The notes beneath the pieces are model-generated. The model made no database searches and was not told the origin of the DNA. It saw only the letters and a list, made by a program, of their open reading frames with translations. A stretch of DNA of 64,000 nt from Allobaculum sp. Allo2 (lineage in GTDB: Bacteria; Bacillota_I; Bacilli_A; Erysipelotrichales; Erysipelotrichaceae). Below, piece by piece: positions 1 to 9,407 of this stretch. The DNA is taken from the NCBI RefSeq assembly GCF_022701175.1, contig NZ_CP078088.1, positions 1,612,001-1,676,000 on the forward strand. The letters run 5' to 3'. The first letter of the stretch is position 1. The number at the start of each line of letters is the position of its first letter. The position numbers and the translations under genes are program-made.

Positions 1-1438
1 CCAACAATGACTTGGTTGTTTTTTCTGCCAGTTGAAGGGGAATTCCAATCTGTTTAAGCAGGATCTGCACCTTTTCAATAAGAACTGGATCTGATTCTTT
101 TGTCAGTTCAACCCGTTCTACGGCCGTTTTCTGAATTTCGTGGACGTTCTCCAATTCCACGAAATTCTCGGCTTCGGTGCAGCTGTTTTCTTCAACCGTC
201 TCGTTCTCAGCCGGGACCGCTGTATTCGATACATCAGATTCATCACCGGGCCGGAAAAATTCTCCGGTTCGAAGCATGTGATAGGCTGCTGTCATCATTT
301 TTCTCGCAATAGCCACCAGAGCTCTCTTCTTGCCGCGTCTGCCAGAAATGGCTTTATACTTATTGCCAAAATATGGATTTTTAACGGCGTTGAGAGCGCA
401 CTGAATCAGTACAGGCTTCAGGTATCTCCCACCCTTTCCTATCTTCACTGATTTGTGCTTTCCGTTACTCTGATTACTTGCGGGACAAAGGCCGCACCAG
501 CTTATAAAGTGCTTCACGTTTACGAAGCAATCCATTTTCGGACCGATTTCGCCGAGAGATGGGAAATCCCAGGAATTGACTCCAGAAGTTCAAGCTGGCT
601 CTTGAAAGGTTCAAGAGTTTCTTGCATCATAGATTCGTAGTCTTGAATCTGCTTAGCCGTATGGTCAATTCTTTGATAGGCGGATTTGAGCTCAAATTTC
701 TGCGAGGGGAGAACTTGGCGCCGGCGAACGCTTTATAAAGTTCTTCTTCTTTTTCTTTACGCTCCTGAGCATTGGCAAACTTGACGATACTGCACGATTT
801 ACGAATCCGCTTCTGTACTTCTTCCAATACCGGCACCTCCGTGTCCAGCAGGTATTGGATAACATTCCTTGCCGATTCCCCTTCAACACCCGAGAAGATC
901 AAATCAAGTCGGATATTGGCTTCGGTCAGGATATTTCGAATGCGACGGATATCGTCGCCTCTGACGTAAACAAGTTTTGTCCGCGTGCGTGACAGTCGTC
1001 TGGCTTCTCAAATGCGCCGTTCGGGAATATAGGATTCCCTGAGAAGGCCGTTAATTCCCAGTTCTGCGATCCACGCAGCGTCCTTCTGGTCTGTTTTCTG
1101 ACCAGTGATCATCCGCACGTGTTTTGGATTGACTATATGCGGAATCAGCTTTTCTCTTCACAGACGTCGTAAACCGGTGTGGAGTATTTTCCGGTGGATT
1201 CCATGTAGACATCGATCGGATCATGCGGCTGAGATTTCAGAATTTTCTTCGTCATCTCAAGAATCCAGTCACACATCTCAGAAAGATCCGTATGGTTGGA
1301 TCTGAACTTTTTCGATTTGAGCTTGAGAACATCCACATTGGTTTTAGGATCTTTCACAGAACAGCAGACGCAGGCGTAGACATTGTTTTTATGAACATCG
1401 AGTCCGGCGCAGACGGACTTTTGAATCTGAATGGTCAT
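1..1438 (-). pseudogene. IS110 transposase, disrupted, 3' end outside window
   Basis: The protein starts MTIQIQKSVCAGLDVHKNN at 1438, behind an AGAAAGGAG ribosome site eight bases upstream. The N-terminal DEDD domain shows AGLDVHKN (first catalytic Asp) and YMESTGKYS. The C-terminal Transposase_20 part includes FISWCGLCPASNQSNGKHKS at 535-450. Reading needs several repairs: one lost A near 1145, an in-frame TGA near 1005 where an Arg codon is expected, one lost T near 680, and a small deletion with a frame change near 560. All of these also occur in the second copy. The encoded enzyme would be inactive as read. Confidence 0.85.
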
Positions 1439-1730
1439 GTCTAAGCTCCTTTCTGAAAGAAACAGGAACCAGAGCAGAGAAGTCGATTCTTTCTGTAAGA
1501 GCTCGCCAATCTGATGAAGCTGACGGCCTAAACAAAATGTGCAGACTATTCGTAATGAATTTCTATCCAAGGGTACTATTCGAATCGGCAGCGGCTTATA
1601 AAAAACAGTCTCATGAAAGGTAAATAATTATCATTATGAATTATTTGCGTAACGTGCTTTTCCAGTGCTCTGGTACAAAGCGATTCTATCAGGAATCGAA
1701 ATTGCGAAGAGAAATTCATTAAAAATAATA
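1439..1730 (-). ncRNA. Candidate IS110 bridge RNA region, copy 1
   Basis: About 290 bases lie between the element end and the transposase start with no credible reading frame. They are conserved almost base for base in copy 2 (16062-16354). In IS110-group elements this region encodes the bridge (seek) RNA that pairs with target and donor DNA. The RNA boundaries and guide loops cannot be set by eye, so this is assigned by position and conservation only. Confidence 0.4.
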
Positions 1731-1751
1731 AAGAGGGCTCAACGAGCCCTC
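1719..1751 (-). terminator. Hairpin with T-tract inside the IS110 leader end
   Basis: GAGGGCTC and GAGCCCTC pair perfectly across a three-base loop at 1733-1751. Read on the minus strand, they are followed by a T-rich tract (1719-1732). It would stop transcription entering the element from outside. In copy 2 two bases of one arm are changed and the stem is broken. Confidence 0.5.
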
Positions 1752-1777
1752 ATCCATATTTCAACTAACCAAGGGTG

Positions 1778-1810
1778 GGCCGCCGCGCGCGGGGCCTATG
1801 AATGAAAAAG
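1778..1810. repeat. Half of REP-like palindrome abutting IS110 copy 1
   Basis: A GC-rich core (GCCGCGCGCGGGGCC) is followed by TATGAATGAAA. The same right half occurs at 16402-16430 beside copy 2, and a full palindrome with both arms lies at 14490-14530. The copies diverge immediately after it, so it is either target DNA or the very end of the element. Confidence 0.6.
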
Positions 1811-1865
1811 AGCCTTCGTTTGGACGGCTGTCCAGACAAAGACTGTTTTTTGGATGGGTTTGTGA

Positions 1866-2027
1866 TTATTCAACTTTTTCGAAATCGGATTTCGAAGCTC
1901 CGCAAAGAGGGCAAACCCAGTCTTCAGGAAGATCTTCGAATGCGGTTCCAGCTGGGATGCCGTTATCGGGATCGCCGACAGCCGGATCGTACTCATATCC
2001 GCAAAGTGTGCAAACGTACTTGTCCAT
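1866..2027 (-). CDS. Rubredoxin
   Basis: This 53-residue protein contains the two rubredoxin iron-binding knuckles, [12 protein letters not shown] near the N-terminus and [14 protein letters not shown] near the C-terminus. The DPAVGDP and [11 protein letters not shown] segments between them are typical. Four cysteines bind one Fe, and the protein carries single electrons in the cytoplasm, often to oxygen- or peroxide-reducing enzymes. Length is normal for the family. The start has an AAAGGAG site nine bases upstream. It lies alone on the minus strand beside IS110 copy 1, which inserted shortly after its stop codon. Confidence 0.95.
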   Translation of the reverse strand: MDKYVCTLCGYEYDPAVGDPDNGIPAGTAFEDLPEDWVCPLCGASKSDFEKVE

Positions 2028-2059
2028 TGTGTATCTCCTTTATGTTTAAAACCACATAA

Positions 2060-2085
2060 AGTATACCATGGAACCGTTTGGTCAA
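2060..2085 (-). promoter_or_regulatory. Possible rubredoxin promoter
   Basis: On the minus strand, TTGACC (2085-2080) is followed after only 14 bases by TATACT (2065-2060), about 33 bases upstream of the rubredoxin start. The boxes are good but the spacer is short. Confidence 0.3.
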
Positions 2086-2501
2086 AGTCCGAAAAGCCGC
2101 TGTTTTTACCGGGAGAGAAGGCAATTTAAAAATCGGCCGTCTCCAGAGAATGCAGAGGGATAAAATCCGAAAAGTGCGATGGCAAAAAGAATTTAGAGAC
2201 AGGGAATCAGAGTGCTGATCGAGGGAGCAGAACCGGACTCACAGTAAGACAAACGCATGCTGTACCTTTTGAACTTAGCGTTTTGTCCTGGGCAGAAAGT
2301 GCATAGAAACTGATTTCAAATCCATCAGACCTGAGGCCGTTAATTCGCCTCAGGTTTTCCTTTGTCTGTATTGCTGTTTCAGCTGCGATTTAAAAGCAGC
2401 CCTGCGCTAAATATGGCAGGAAAAAGCCTGAATTCTCTTCCTGGTCTGGATTGGAATCCGCCAATCCGCCTGGTATCCTGGCATTAAACGGAGGAAAGAA
2501 A
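2086..2501. other. Intergenic region without recognised gene
   Basis: No credible coding frame is visible on either strand. The only structure noted is the terminator at 2330-2360. The last 20 bases carry the ribosome site of the following small gene. Confidence 0.6.
2330..2360 (+). terminator. Intrinsic terminator
   Basis: CCTGAGGC and GCCTCAGG form an eight-base stem around a nine-base loop, followed by TTTTCCTTT on the plus strand. No intact plus-strand gene precedes it in the window. Confidence 0.7.
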
Positions 2502-2857
2502 AATGTCCAATTCTGAGCCAATTCCAAAAATCGAGAAATACGAAAACATTGAAGTGCTGGTGCCTTCGCTGGATTTGATGGCGGGGAAAATTCTGTATGA
2601 ATATCTCTTTGAAAGCAAAGGGTAGTCCAGATTGAAATCGAACTTCTGGGTGATCAGTATTTTCGAGGATTTCTTCCCAAATGCATTCTGAATTATTATG
2701 GAGTCAACACCGATCCCAGCTGCGGAAACCGCGGACTGTATAAATACTATTCGTACCAGGATGTCATGGAGCACCTGCTTTTTCTTTGGATCCGAAGACC
2801 CGCCAGATCGGCGAGCGTATATTTGCATATCACAATCCTTACGGGACACTTGCCTGA
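2502..2857 (+). CDS. Small unknown protein, frameshifted
   Basis: I do not recognise this gene. A well-placed GGAGG site precedes ATG 2502. The reading begins MSNSEPIPKIEKYENIEVL, breaks near 2620, and continues as VQIEIELLGDQYFRGFLP and NYYGVNTDPSCGNRGLYKYY. After a second break near 2780 it ends with DPKTRQIGERIFAYHNPYG and a TGA. Restored length is about 118 residues. Codon usage and the smooth restored protein suggest a real soluble protein with two sequencing or mutational frame losses. No signal peptide or membrane segment is seen. Confidence 0.45.
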
Positions 2858-2871
2858 AACCAAGTGGAAGC

Positions 2872-2914
2872 CTTCTCTTTGACTTACTCACCTTTCAAAG
2901 AGGCTTCCGTGATC
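2872..2914. other. Hairpin without T-tract
   Basis: GGAAGCC and CTCTTTGA pair with TCAAAGAG and GGCTTCC across about 12 bases, giving a strong stem just after the small unknown gene. No run of T follows on either strand, so simple termination is uncertain. Confidence 0.35.
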
Positions 2915-2995
2915 GGTTCGCCCGTGCTCTTTAATCGCTCTGCCTGTAAGTCTTTCTTTTTCTGCGTGCTGGGTCGCATGCAACGTACCTTTGCA

Positions 2996-3050
2996 AAAAC
3001 GGCGTTTCTTTCCGATCGGCTTTTATGCCGCAGGGAAGAAACGCCGTTTT
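2996..3050. terminator. Bidirectional terminator after apbE
   Basis: A 15-base perfect inverted repeat (AAAACGGCGTTTCTT and its complement) surrounds a 25-base loop. A-runs on one side and T-runs on the other allow termination in both directions. It closes apbE, which ends at 3084 on the minus strand. Confidence 0.85.
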
Positions 3051-3083
3051 ATTACTGGGGAAAAGAATGGGCCAGAGAAGGGG

Positions 3084-4403
3084 TTATTTAGCTTTGAGCG
3101 TCACCAGATCTTTCATTCCATCGGTGAGATAAATATCGAAAGTATCGGTGGAAAGATCCGGGGTTACGTTCACGGTTCCTTTATCGACGATCCAGATGGC
3201 CTGCAGACCGATCTTTTACAGAGAGCTAGGCCGTCTTCAACGCTCATGCAAAACAGAGCGGTCGACATGCCGTCGCAGTAGGCAGAATCCTGATCCACGA
3301 CGGTAACGGAGCGCATGTAACGGGCTGGATAGCCGGTGGTCGGATCGACAATATGGGCGTAGCGCTGTCCGTCAATCAGGACGTAACGCTGATAGTCGCC
3401 GGATGTTACAAAGCAGGAGGGATCTGCAAGCGAGCAGGTGAGAAGGGAATCGCTGCCATCCGGATCCTGAATGCCGACTTTCCAGTTTTTGCCGTCCGGC
3501 TTGTGGCCGATCAGAACGACGTTGCCGCCGGCATTGATCAGGCCTTCTTCCAGACCGGCTTCGACCAGACGATCGGCAGCCAGCTGTGCGGTATAGCCTT
3601 TGGCAATAGCACCAAAATCGAGGGCGGCGTCTTCGCCGGTCAGCGTGATGGTGTTTCCATCGACTTTAACGCCGTTCACGGAATCTTTGTTGATGGCATC
3701 TTCGACTTCCTGTGCAGAAGGAAGGACAGGATCACTCTCGTCCATGACCGCTCGCCATAAGGCGGTGAGATTGCCCTGCGCCGGATCGAACTTGTTATTG
3801 ACGGCATGAATCTGAAGGGCGTCGTTGTAGACTTCGATCATTTTTCGTCCACTTCAAAAGGCGTATTGCGCGGGGCGTTATTGATCGTGTACAGGCTGAC
3901 GACGGTATCGTCGGCTGGCGGGTTGACGGCATCAAAGATGGCCGAACATTCCAGAAAGGTATCGCGGACGATCTGAAGCCAGCGGTCAAAATCGGCTTCA
4001 TTGCTGGTGGTCTTGAAGGTGACCGGGGTATCGAATCCGACATCAATCATCGTTGTCGAGCGCGACTGCACTTCGCCTTTGGATGCGTCTTTGGGCGAAG
4101 AAAGATATAGCGTAAAGGAAATCGTCAGCGCCAGTACGCAGATGGCGGCAACAATCCAGGCACCGATATGGTTTTTGTGCTCTGGTCTGTTTTTTCCTTT
4201 TCTTTATTGCTATCTTTATCGTTTTCCTCTAGATCGTTTTTGTTTTCGGAATCGTTTTTGAACTCGGATTTGTTTTGGGACGAGAAATTTTCGTTTTCGT
4301 TCTCTTTTAAATTTTCGGTATTTGTATTCGTCTGGGCTTCCTCTCCGGCAGCTGCAGGAGCGTCTGACGATGCTGAAGCGTTTTGATCGTTTTCGTTTGG
4401 CAT
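3084..4403 (-). CDS. apbE: ApbE, membrane-anchored FAD:protein FMN transferase, frameshifted
   Basis: ApbE links FMN covalently to Thr in flavoproteins of Rnf/Nqr complexes. The sequence starts with about 80 residues rich in Asn, Glu and Lys. One membrane segment follows (WIVAAICVLALTISFTLYL), and then the ApbE domain with LDFGAIAKGYTAQLAADRL, the NAGGN motif and the HIVDPTTGYPA motif that binds FAD and metal. Most ApbE proteins are lipoproteins; here a signal anchor replaces the lipobox. Frame breaks lie near 4140, 3840 and 3210, two of them in A-runs. The restored end is DLVTLKAK at 3084. The gene is divergent from the rnf operon, whose RnfG and RnfD are its expected substrates. Confidence 0.92.
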
Positions 4404-4912
4404 AATTTTCTTTCCTATTTTATATGGGTAAGTATGGATCGTAAGCAGGGAACTCCGGGCAGGCCGTAAGAACTGCGAACTCGCCGAAATGGACGAATCC
4501 GTCTGGAGGTTCCGTTTGGTGTTCCGTCAGGGCGTTTTTCCAGGTTGCAGGGATAGCACCGGAATCTGCGCGAGGAGAACTGGTCTGTTTTGCAGAATGC
4601 GCAGGCAGACCGGTAACAGTATACCGGATTTTGAAACAGGGCTTCCGTTTAAGCAAGACTTCCCGTATGTCGAAAATTCGGCTCGACTCTGCAAATTTTC
4701 CATTCTGACGTCTGCAGGGAAAGGTCTGGGCATGCGCTTTGGCGCTCTGTATCGCTCTGTATGGGGAAGGCAAAGTCCTGGATGCGTTCGACAGGGAATC
4801 CACAATCCGCAGACACCAGATACGAATTGTCAAATAAATGTGTTAGCCGCATTTGATTTTCTATGCAATGGTTACTAAAATTGGGTTGAACTGCATTGAA
4901 AGGAAGAAAAGT
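4404..4912. other. apbE-rnfC divergent intergenic region
   Basis: About 500 bases separate two divergent genes. Reading frames of up to about 130 codons exist on both strands, but none has a ribosome site, a recognisable domain or a convincing composition. The rnf promoter lies in its last 60 bases. The remainder may be leader or regulatory DNA. Confidence 0.5.
4853..4881 (+). promoter_or_regulatory. Promoter of the rnf operon
   Basis: TTGATT (4853-4858) and TAAAAT (4876-4881) are separated by exactly 17 bases, about 32 bases before the rnfC start. This is a good match to a housekeeping sigma-A promoter. Confidence 0.6.
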
Positions 4913-6222
4913 ATGTCACTTTTATTAGGGCCAATGTGTCAGCACATCCCTGGTAGAAAAGGATTGACGGATCACAGCGATGCGAAAACTCTCATGCCGA
5001 AAAAGGAAGTTTATATTCCTCTTTTCGCAGGCAACAATTCGCAGGTTGAAATCCTCGTCAATGAAGGAGACCACGTAAAGATCGGTACCCGTCTTGCCAA
5101 TACCAAATCGGCATTTCCGGTTCCTGTTTACTCTTCGGTTTCCGGTATCTACAAAGGAACTGTCAAACGGCCTCATAACAGTCTGAAACCTCAGCCGCAC
5201 ATGGTGATTGAGCTGGATGCTGTCCAGGAAAAACAGCAGGCTTTTGAACCGCTTGACTGGACTCGCGCGAGTCACGAAGAGATGGTCGAATTTGTTAAGA
5301 ACGCCGGTATCATCGGTCAGGGCGGTGCCGGCTTCCCGACCTACGTGAAGTATCTGAACGTGGAAAAATCGACACCCTCATTATCAACGCCGTGGAATGT
5401 GAACCGTATATTACCGCGGACTACAAATGCATCATGGATGAAGTACAGGACTTCGTACATGGCGTGCGCATTCTGCAGAAAATGGCAGAAGTCAAAACCG
5501 TAAAAATCGGTGTCAAGAAAACGCACCCGGACCTGATTAACTACATCCGTGAAGAAATCAGCCGTGAAAACGCAGCCGGCATCGAAGTAACCCCTGTACC
5601 CGATGTCTACCCAATGGGCGGCGAACGTACCCTGATCCGTACGATTCTCAAGAGAGAATACGATCGTCTCCCTGGCGAATGCGGCGTTATCGTAAACAAC
5701 GCGGAAACCGCGATTCTGGTTGCGCACGCTTTTGAAAACGGCGAAGCGCTCTCCAAGAAATACGTAACCTTCTCCGGTGAAGGGCTGAAGTATCCGGTAA
5801 ACGTTTTTGTACCGGTCGGCATGTGCGTGGCGGAAATCATCGAACAGCTCGGCGGCTTCATCGAAAAAGTGGATTCGCTCAAGCTGATTGCCGGCGGTCC
5901 AATGATGGGCAAGGCCATGGTTTCCGATCAGATCTGCATTGACCGCGCCATGAACGCGATCACCGTTCTGAAAAACGAAAACGAGCCGGAAATGACCTGC
6001 ATGCGTTGCGGACGCTGTACCGCACACTGCCCGATGGGCCTGCAGCCGGTTCGCATTTCCAATGCGGTCAAGGCCAACGACACCGTGGAAATGGAAAAAC
6101 GCGGTGCGATGCTCTGTATCGAATGCGGCCTGTGCACCTATGTCTGCCCAAGCCACATTCAGGTTACCGAAAATGTCCGCAAAGCCAAGCGTACGATGGC
6201 TATGAAGGCGAAGAGAAAGTAG
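4913..6222 (+). CDS. rnfC: RnfC, electron transport complex subunit C, one frameshift
   Basis: RnfC is the peripheral NADH- and FMN-binding subunit of the Rnf complex, facing the cytoplasm. The ATG at 4913 follows a GAAAGGAAG site. The N-terminal lipoyl-like and Rossmann regions show IIGQGGAGFPTYVKY (about residue 145). The C-terminus carries two [4Fe-4S] motifs, CMRCGRCTAHCPMG and CIECGLCTYVCPSH. The frame breaks at 5364-5368, where GAAAAATC needs one more A to give EKIDTLIINAVECEPY. Restored length is about 436 residues, normal for the family. It is the first gene of a tightly packed operon. Confidence 0.97.
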
Positions 6223-6234
6223 AGGGATACGAGA

Positions 6235-7406
6235 ATGAAATTTGCCTTTCATGTAAGCCCGAACCTTCAGTCGTCGAATTCCACGCAGAAAATCATGCGC
6301 AATCTGACCATTGGTCTTCTGATTGTGTTTGCGGCTTCCGATATTTATTACTTCGTTCGCTGGGGTGCAGCGTTCGGTCTGCAGGCGCTTCTGCTTCTAG
6401 GCTGCTCGCTGATCACCACCTTCGTGTGCGAAGCTATCTTTGCGAAAGTAAAGAAAGAGAACATCAAGGATTTCATCACCCACTCCTTTGGATGGGTAAC
6501 GTCCCTGATTCTCGTTATGATGTGCCCGATCACCATCCCGCCTTATGCGGTAATTATCGCGACGATCTTTGCGATCGTATTTGGCCGTCTGGTGTTCGGC
6601 GGATTTGGATTTAACATTTTCAACCCGGCTGCTGTAGGCCGTGCAGTCATCTTTGCTTCCTTCTCCGGTGCAGCGACCGCGTCTCTGGTTACAACCAGTG
6701 CAACCCCGACTACGCTGATGGCCAACGCCTTCAACTGGCTGCCGGGAACCGAAGCGGCGCTGGATGCCTACCTCGATTCCGTAGGCGGATGGTCGAGCCT
6801 GTTCATGGGCTTCTACCCTGGTGCAATCGGTGAAACGATGTCTCTGCTGATCCTTCTGATCGGCATCTGGCTTATTGTCAAAAACGTCATCGACTGGCGT
6901 ATTCCTGTGTTCTATCTTGGAACCATCGCGGTGATCTCCATGATTATCGCCATTGCGACCGGAATCGAATCCTGGCACGGTGTTCCCGGATTCATCTGGT
7001 ACCCTCTGCTTCACCTGCTGACGGGCGGCGTTATTTTCGGCGGCGTATTCATGCTGACCGATCCGGTAACGATGCCGACCGTTCCATCCGGACGCATTTT
7101 CTTTGCGATGTGCGCAGCGGCCATTACCGTTCTGATTCGTGTAAAGGCAACCTGCCGGAAGGATGCATGTACTCCATTCTGATCATGAATACCTTCACGC
7201 CGATGATTGAATCCGCTCTGGACGCTCCGCAGCTCAAACAGATGAAAAAGGCCTGGACCATGATTGCCTGCGCTGCTGTATTTGCCGTGTGCGTCGGCTT
7301 CTATGGTGCTACGGAAAAACCGCAGAGAGCCATTCCGTCTGAACTGAAGGAAACCGCTGTACTCGTAATGAATACAGAAAACGAAGGGAAGGGGCGTAAG
7401 TCATGA
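6235..7406 (+). CDS. rnfD: RnfD, electron transport complex subunit D, one frameshift
   Basis: RnfD is an integral membrane subunit that carries covalent FMN. The protein has about nine hydrophobic segments and the conserved GGFGFNIFNPAAVGRA motif (about residues 121-136). TTSATPTTLM (about 155-164) sits where the flavinylated Thr motif is expected. A GGC-type codon has lost one G near 7143; after repair the protein continues NLPEGCMYSILIMNTFTP and ends at 7406. Restored length is about 390 residues. The stop overlaps the rnfG start (ATGA), indicating translational coupling. Confidence 0.96.
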
Positions 7407-7929
7407 AAAAGACAGTCCAGCTTACCTGGCCATCTTCCTGGCCGTCGTTGCTGCCATCGCAGGCGGCGCGCTCTCCTTTGCCAACTCCATGACCGCTCCG
7501 GTCATCAAGTCCAATGATGAAAAAGCCGAAAAGGCTTCGCTTCTGGAAATGTATCCGGAAGCTTCCGTGGACGACTTCAAGGTCGTAGATACCGCCGACA
7601 TCACACCGGACAACCCGGAAGTCGAAGGCGTTTACACCTATGAAGGAAATATTGTCATCTTCAAGTGCACTGTAGCCGGCTATGACGGCGGAACCACGTT
7701 CCTTGTCGGCATTAACAATGACGACGGAACGATCAGCGCCTTCAAGGCCATTTCCAACGGCGACACCAAAGGCATCGGTTCGCAGATTATGGATGAGCCG
7801 TTTGCGCAGTCCATTATCGGAAAGGATGCTGCCGGAGAACTCGATACCATTTCCGGTGCCACAAGGACTTCTCAGCCTGTAGTCGATGCCATTAACAAAT
7901 GTGCAGAGCTGGCTTCTGAAGTAGAATAG
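7403..7929 (+). CDS. rnfG: RnfG, FMN-carrying subunit G, one frameshift
   Basis: RnfG has one N-terminal membrane helix (YLAIFLAVVAAIAGGALSF) and an extracytoplasmic domain whose Thr receives FMN from ApbE. The flavinylation motif is clear: DTISGATRTSQPVVDAI, with SGAT followed by Ser/Thr. The third codon region MKK-DSPAYL requires one extra A in the A-run at 7406-7410. Restored length is about 175 residues, typical. It is coupled to rnfD by a four-base overlap and followed by rnfE after 11 bases. Confidence 0.96.
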
Positions 7930-7940
7930 GAGACCGTCAG

Positions 7941-8638
7941 ATGAATCGAATGCAAAACTTCAAAAACGGTCTGATCAAGGAAAACCCTGTTTTCGGACTG
8001 TACCTTGGCCTTTGCTCTACTCTGGCCATTACCACAAGTCTTAACAATGCGATTGGTATGGGTGTTGCGGTAATCTGCGTTCTGATTGTTTCCAACATGA
8101 TCATTTCCGCAATCCGCAAGCTTGTTCCCGACGATATCCGTATCCCGGTTTATATCGTCATCATCGCTACGCTTGTAAAAATTATCCAGCTGCTGATTAA
8201 GGCGTATGCCTCGGCTCTGGATACTTCTCTTGGCGTCTTCATTCCGCTGATCGTTGTAAACTGCATCATCCTTGGCCGTGCCGAAGCCTTCGCTTCCAAA
8301 AACGGTGTATGGGATTCCGCACTCGACGGTCTGGGAATGGGTCTTGGCTATCTGCTCGCCGTACTGGCCATGTCTCTGATCCGTCAGATTCTGTCCACTG
8401 GCGTTCTGTCCATGACCAACCCGTTCAACGAGGCGCAGACGCTCTTCTCCATTACTCTGATTCCGGAAAGCTTTACCATTTCTCTGTTTGGTTCTCCGGT
8501 GGGTGCCTTTGTTACCTTTGCCTGCCTGGCTGCTGCACTGACAGCCTATAAGAGCCATGCAGCCAAAAAGAAGAAGCTGCCCAGAAAGCACAGAAAGAGG
8601 CAGCCGCTAAAGCAGCGGCAGCCGGAAAGGCGGCTTAA
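7941..8638 (+). CDS. rnfE: RnfE, electron transport complex subunit E
   Basis: RnfE is one of the paired six-helix membrane subunits (with RnfA) that bind a [2Fe-2S] cluster in the membrane. The motif ENPVFGLYLGLCSTLAITTS (about residues 14-33) holds the cluster cysteine, and the second conserved Cys is in IPLIVVNCIILGRAEAFAS. After the last helix, repair of one A near 8568 changes a basic tail into an Ala/Glu/Lys helix (KEEAAQKAQKEAAAK) ending at 8638. That repair also restores the four-base gap to rnfA. The charged alanine tail is longer than in most RnfE. Confidence 0.96.
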
Positions 8639-8641
8639 TGT

Positions 8642-9219
8642 ATGATCGGTGAACTGATTGCTCTTCTGATCACTTCCGTTCTGCTCAACAACGCGATTCT
8701 GAACCAGTTCCTGGGTCTCTGCCCGTTCATGGGTGTATCCAGAAAGAAATCGAGCGCGCTGGGCATGGGCATGGCGGTTGTCTTCGTCATTTTCGCAGCC
8801 GGTGTTGTAACCTACGCGCTTTACTACCTGGTTCTTGTTCCTCTCAAACTGGAATACATGGACCTGGTTACTTTTATTCTTGTTATCGCTTCGCTTGTAC
8901 AGCTCACGGAAATGTTCCTCAAAAGAAGTCACCTGCTCTGTACAAATCCCTAGGTGTTTATCTGCCGCTGATCACGACCAACTGCGTTGTACTCAACGTC
9001 TGCCTGGTTAACATCTCCAACGGATACGACATTGCACACATGCTCGTATACACAATCGGTACTCCGTTAGGCTTCGCTCTGGTGCTGTACATCTTCTCCT
9101 GCATCCGCGAACGTCTCGATACCGCTGATGTTCCTGCCTGCTTTAAAGGCAACCCTGTCGCTCTGATCGTTGCCGGCCTCATGGCCATGGCCTTCTCCGG
9201 ACTGACAGGAATCATTTAA
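8642..9219 (+). CDS. rnfA: RnfA, electron transport complex subunit A, one frameshift
   Basis: RnfA pairs with RnfE around the membrane iron-sulfur cluster. The sequence shows LLNNAILNQFLGLCPFMGVS (first cluster Cys) and, after repair of one A near 8925, YLPLITTNCVVLNVCLVN (second Cys). Six hydrophobic helices are visible. Restored length is about 192 residues, exactly the family length. The stop overlaps the start of the next small gene by one base (TAATG), which ties that small protein into the operon. Confidence 0.96.
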
Positions 9220-9401
9220 TGGATAACATCGGACGTATTCTTCTGGCGATCCTGTTTTTCGGAGCGCTGGTCGGTCTGTATGTCTTCCTGTTTCTTAAAA
9301 ACAGAAAGACACCGAAGCCGGAAGGATGCGAAAATCTCACTCCGGACTGTTCGGGCTGCCGGGATCTCTCGTGCCCGAACCATCCTAAAGAAGAAAGTTG
9401 A
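9219..9401 (+). CDS. Small Cys-rich membrane protein between rnfA and rnfB
   Basis: This 60-residue protein has one membrane helix (ILLAILFFGALVGLYVFLFL) and a cytoplasmic tail with the spacing C-x6-C-x2-C-x4-C (CENLTPDCSGCRDLSC). Size and design resemble the FeoB-associated Cys-rich membrane proteins, small one-helix proteins with a metal-binding tail. Its position, one-base overlapping rnfA and six bases before rnfB, suggests a role in the Rnf complex, such as carrying or delivering iron or an Fe-S cluster. That role is inference from context. The reading is undisturbed by frameshifts. Confidence 0.75.
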   Translation: MDNIGRILLAILFFGALVGLYVFLFLKNRKTPKPEGCENLTPDCSGCRDLSCPNHPKEES

Positions 9402-9407
9402 GGTCAC

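Larger units (their letters stand above)
1..1787 (-). mobile_element. IS110-family element, copy 1 (left part outside window)
   Basis: The sequence is nearly identical to 14625-16411, with an offset of 14,624 and then 14,623 after one homopolymer difference. It carries a DEDD/Transposase_20 transposase on the minus strand and a long non-coding 5' region (1439-1787). The two copies diverge just beyond the shared palindromic half-site at about 1778-1806. The end with the transposase C-terminus lies outside the window. A long leader upstream of the transposase is the layout of the IS110 group, where that region encodes a bridge RNA. Confidence 0.85.

Noticed and set aside
100-640. Plus-strand open frames inside both IS110 copies
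   Set aside because: They are the antisense of the transposase C-terminal domain, lack ribosome sites and only recur because the element is duplicated.
1000-1010. Reassignment of TGA to an amino acid, suggested by the TGA in IS110
   Set aside because: TGA serves as a normal stop elsewhere in the window (for example nfo, rnfD, the DUF308 gene), and TGG is used for Trp.
4489-4878. A 129-codon plus-strand frame between apbE and rnfC
   Set aside because: No ribosome site, no recognised domain, composition unlike the neighbours, and an opposing frame of similar length exists on the other strand.
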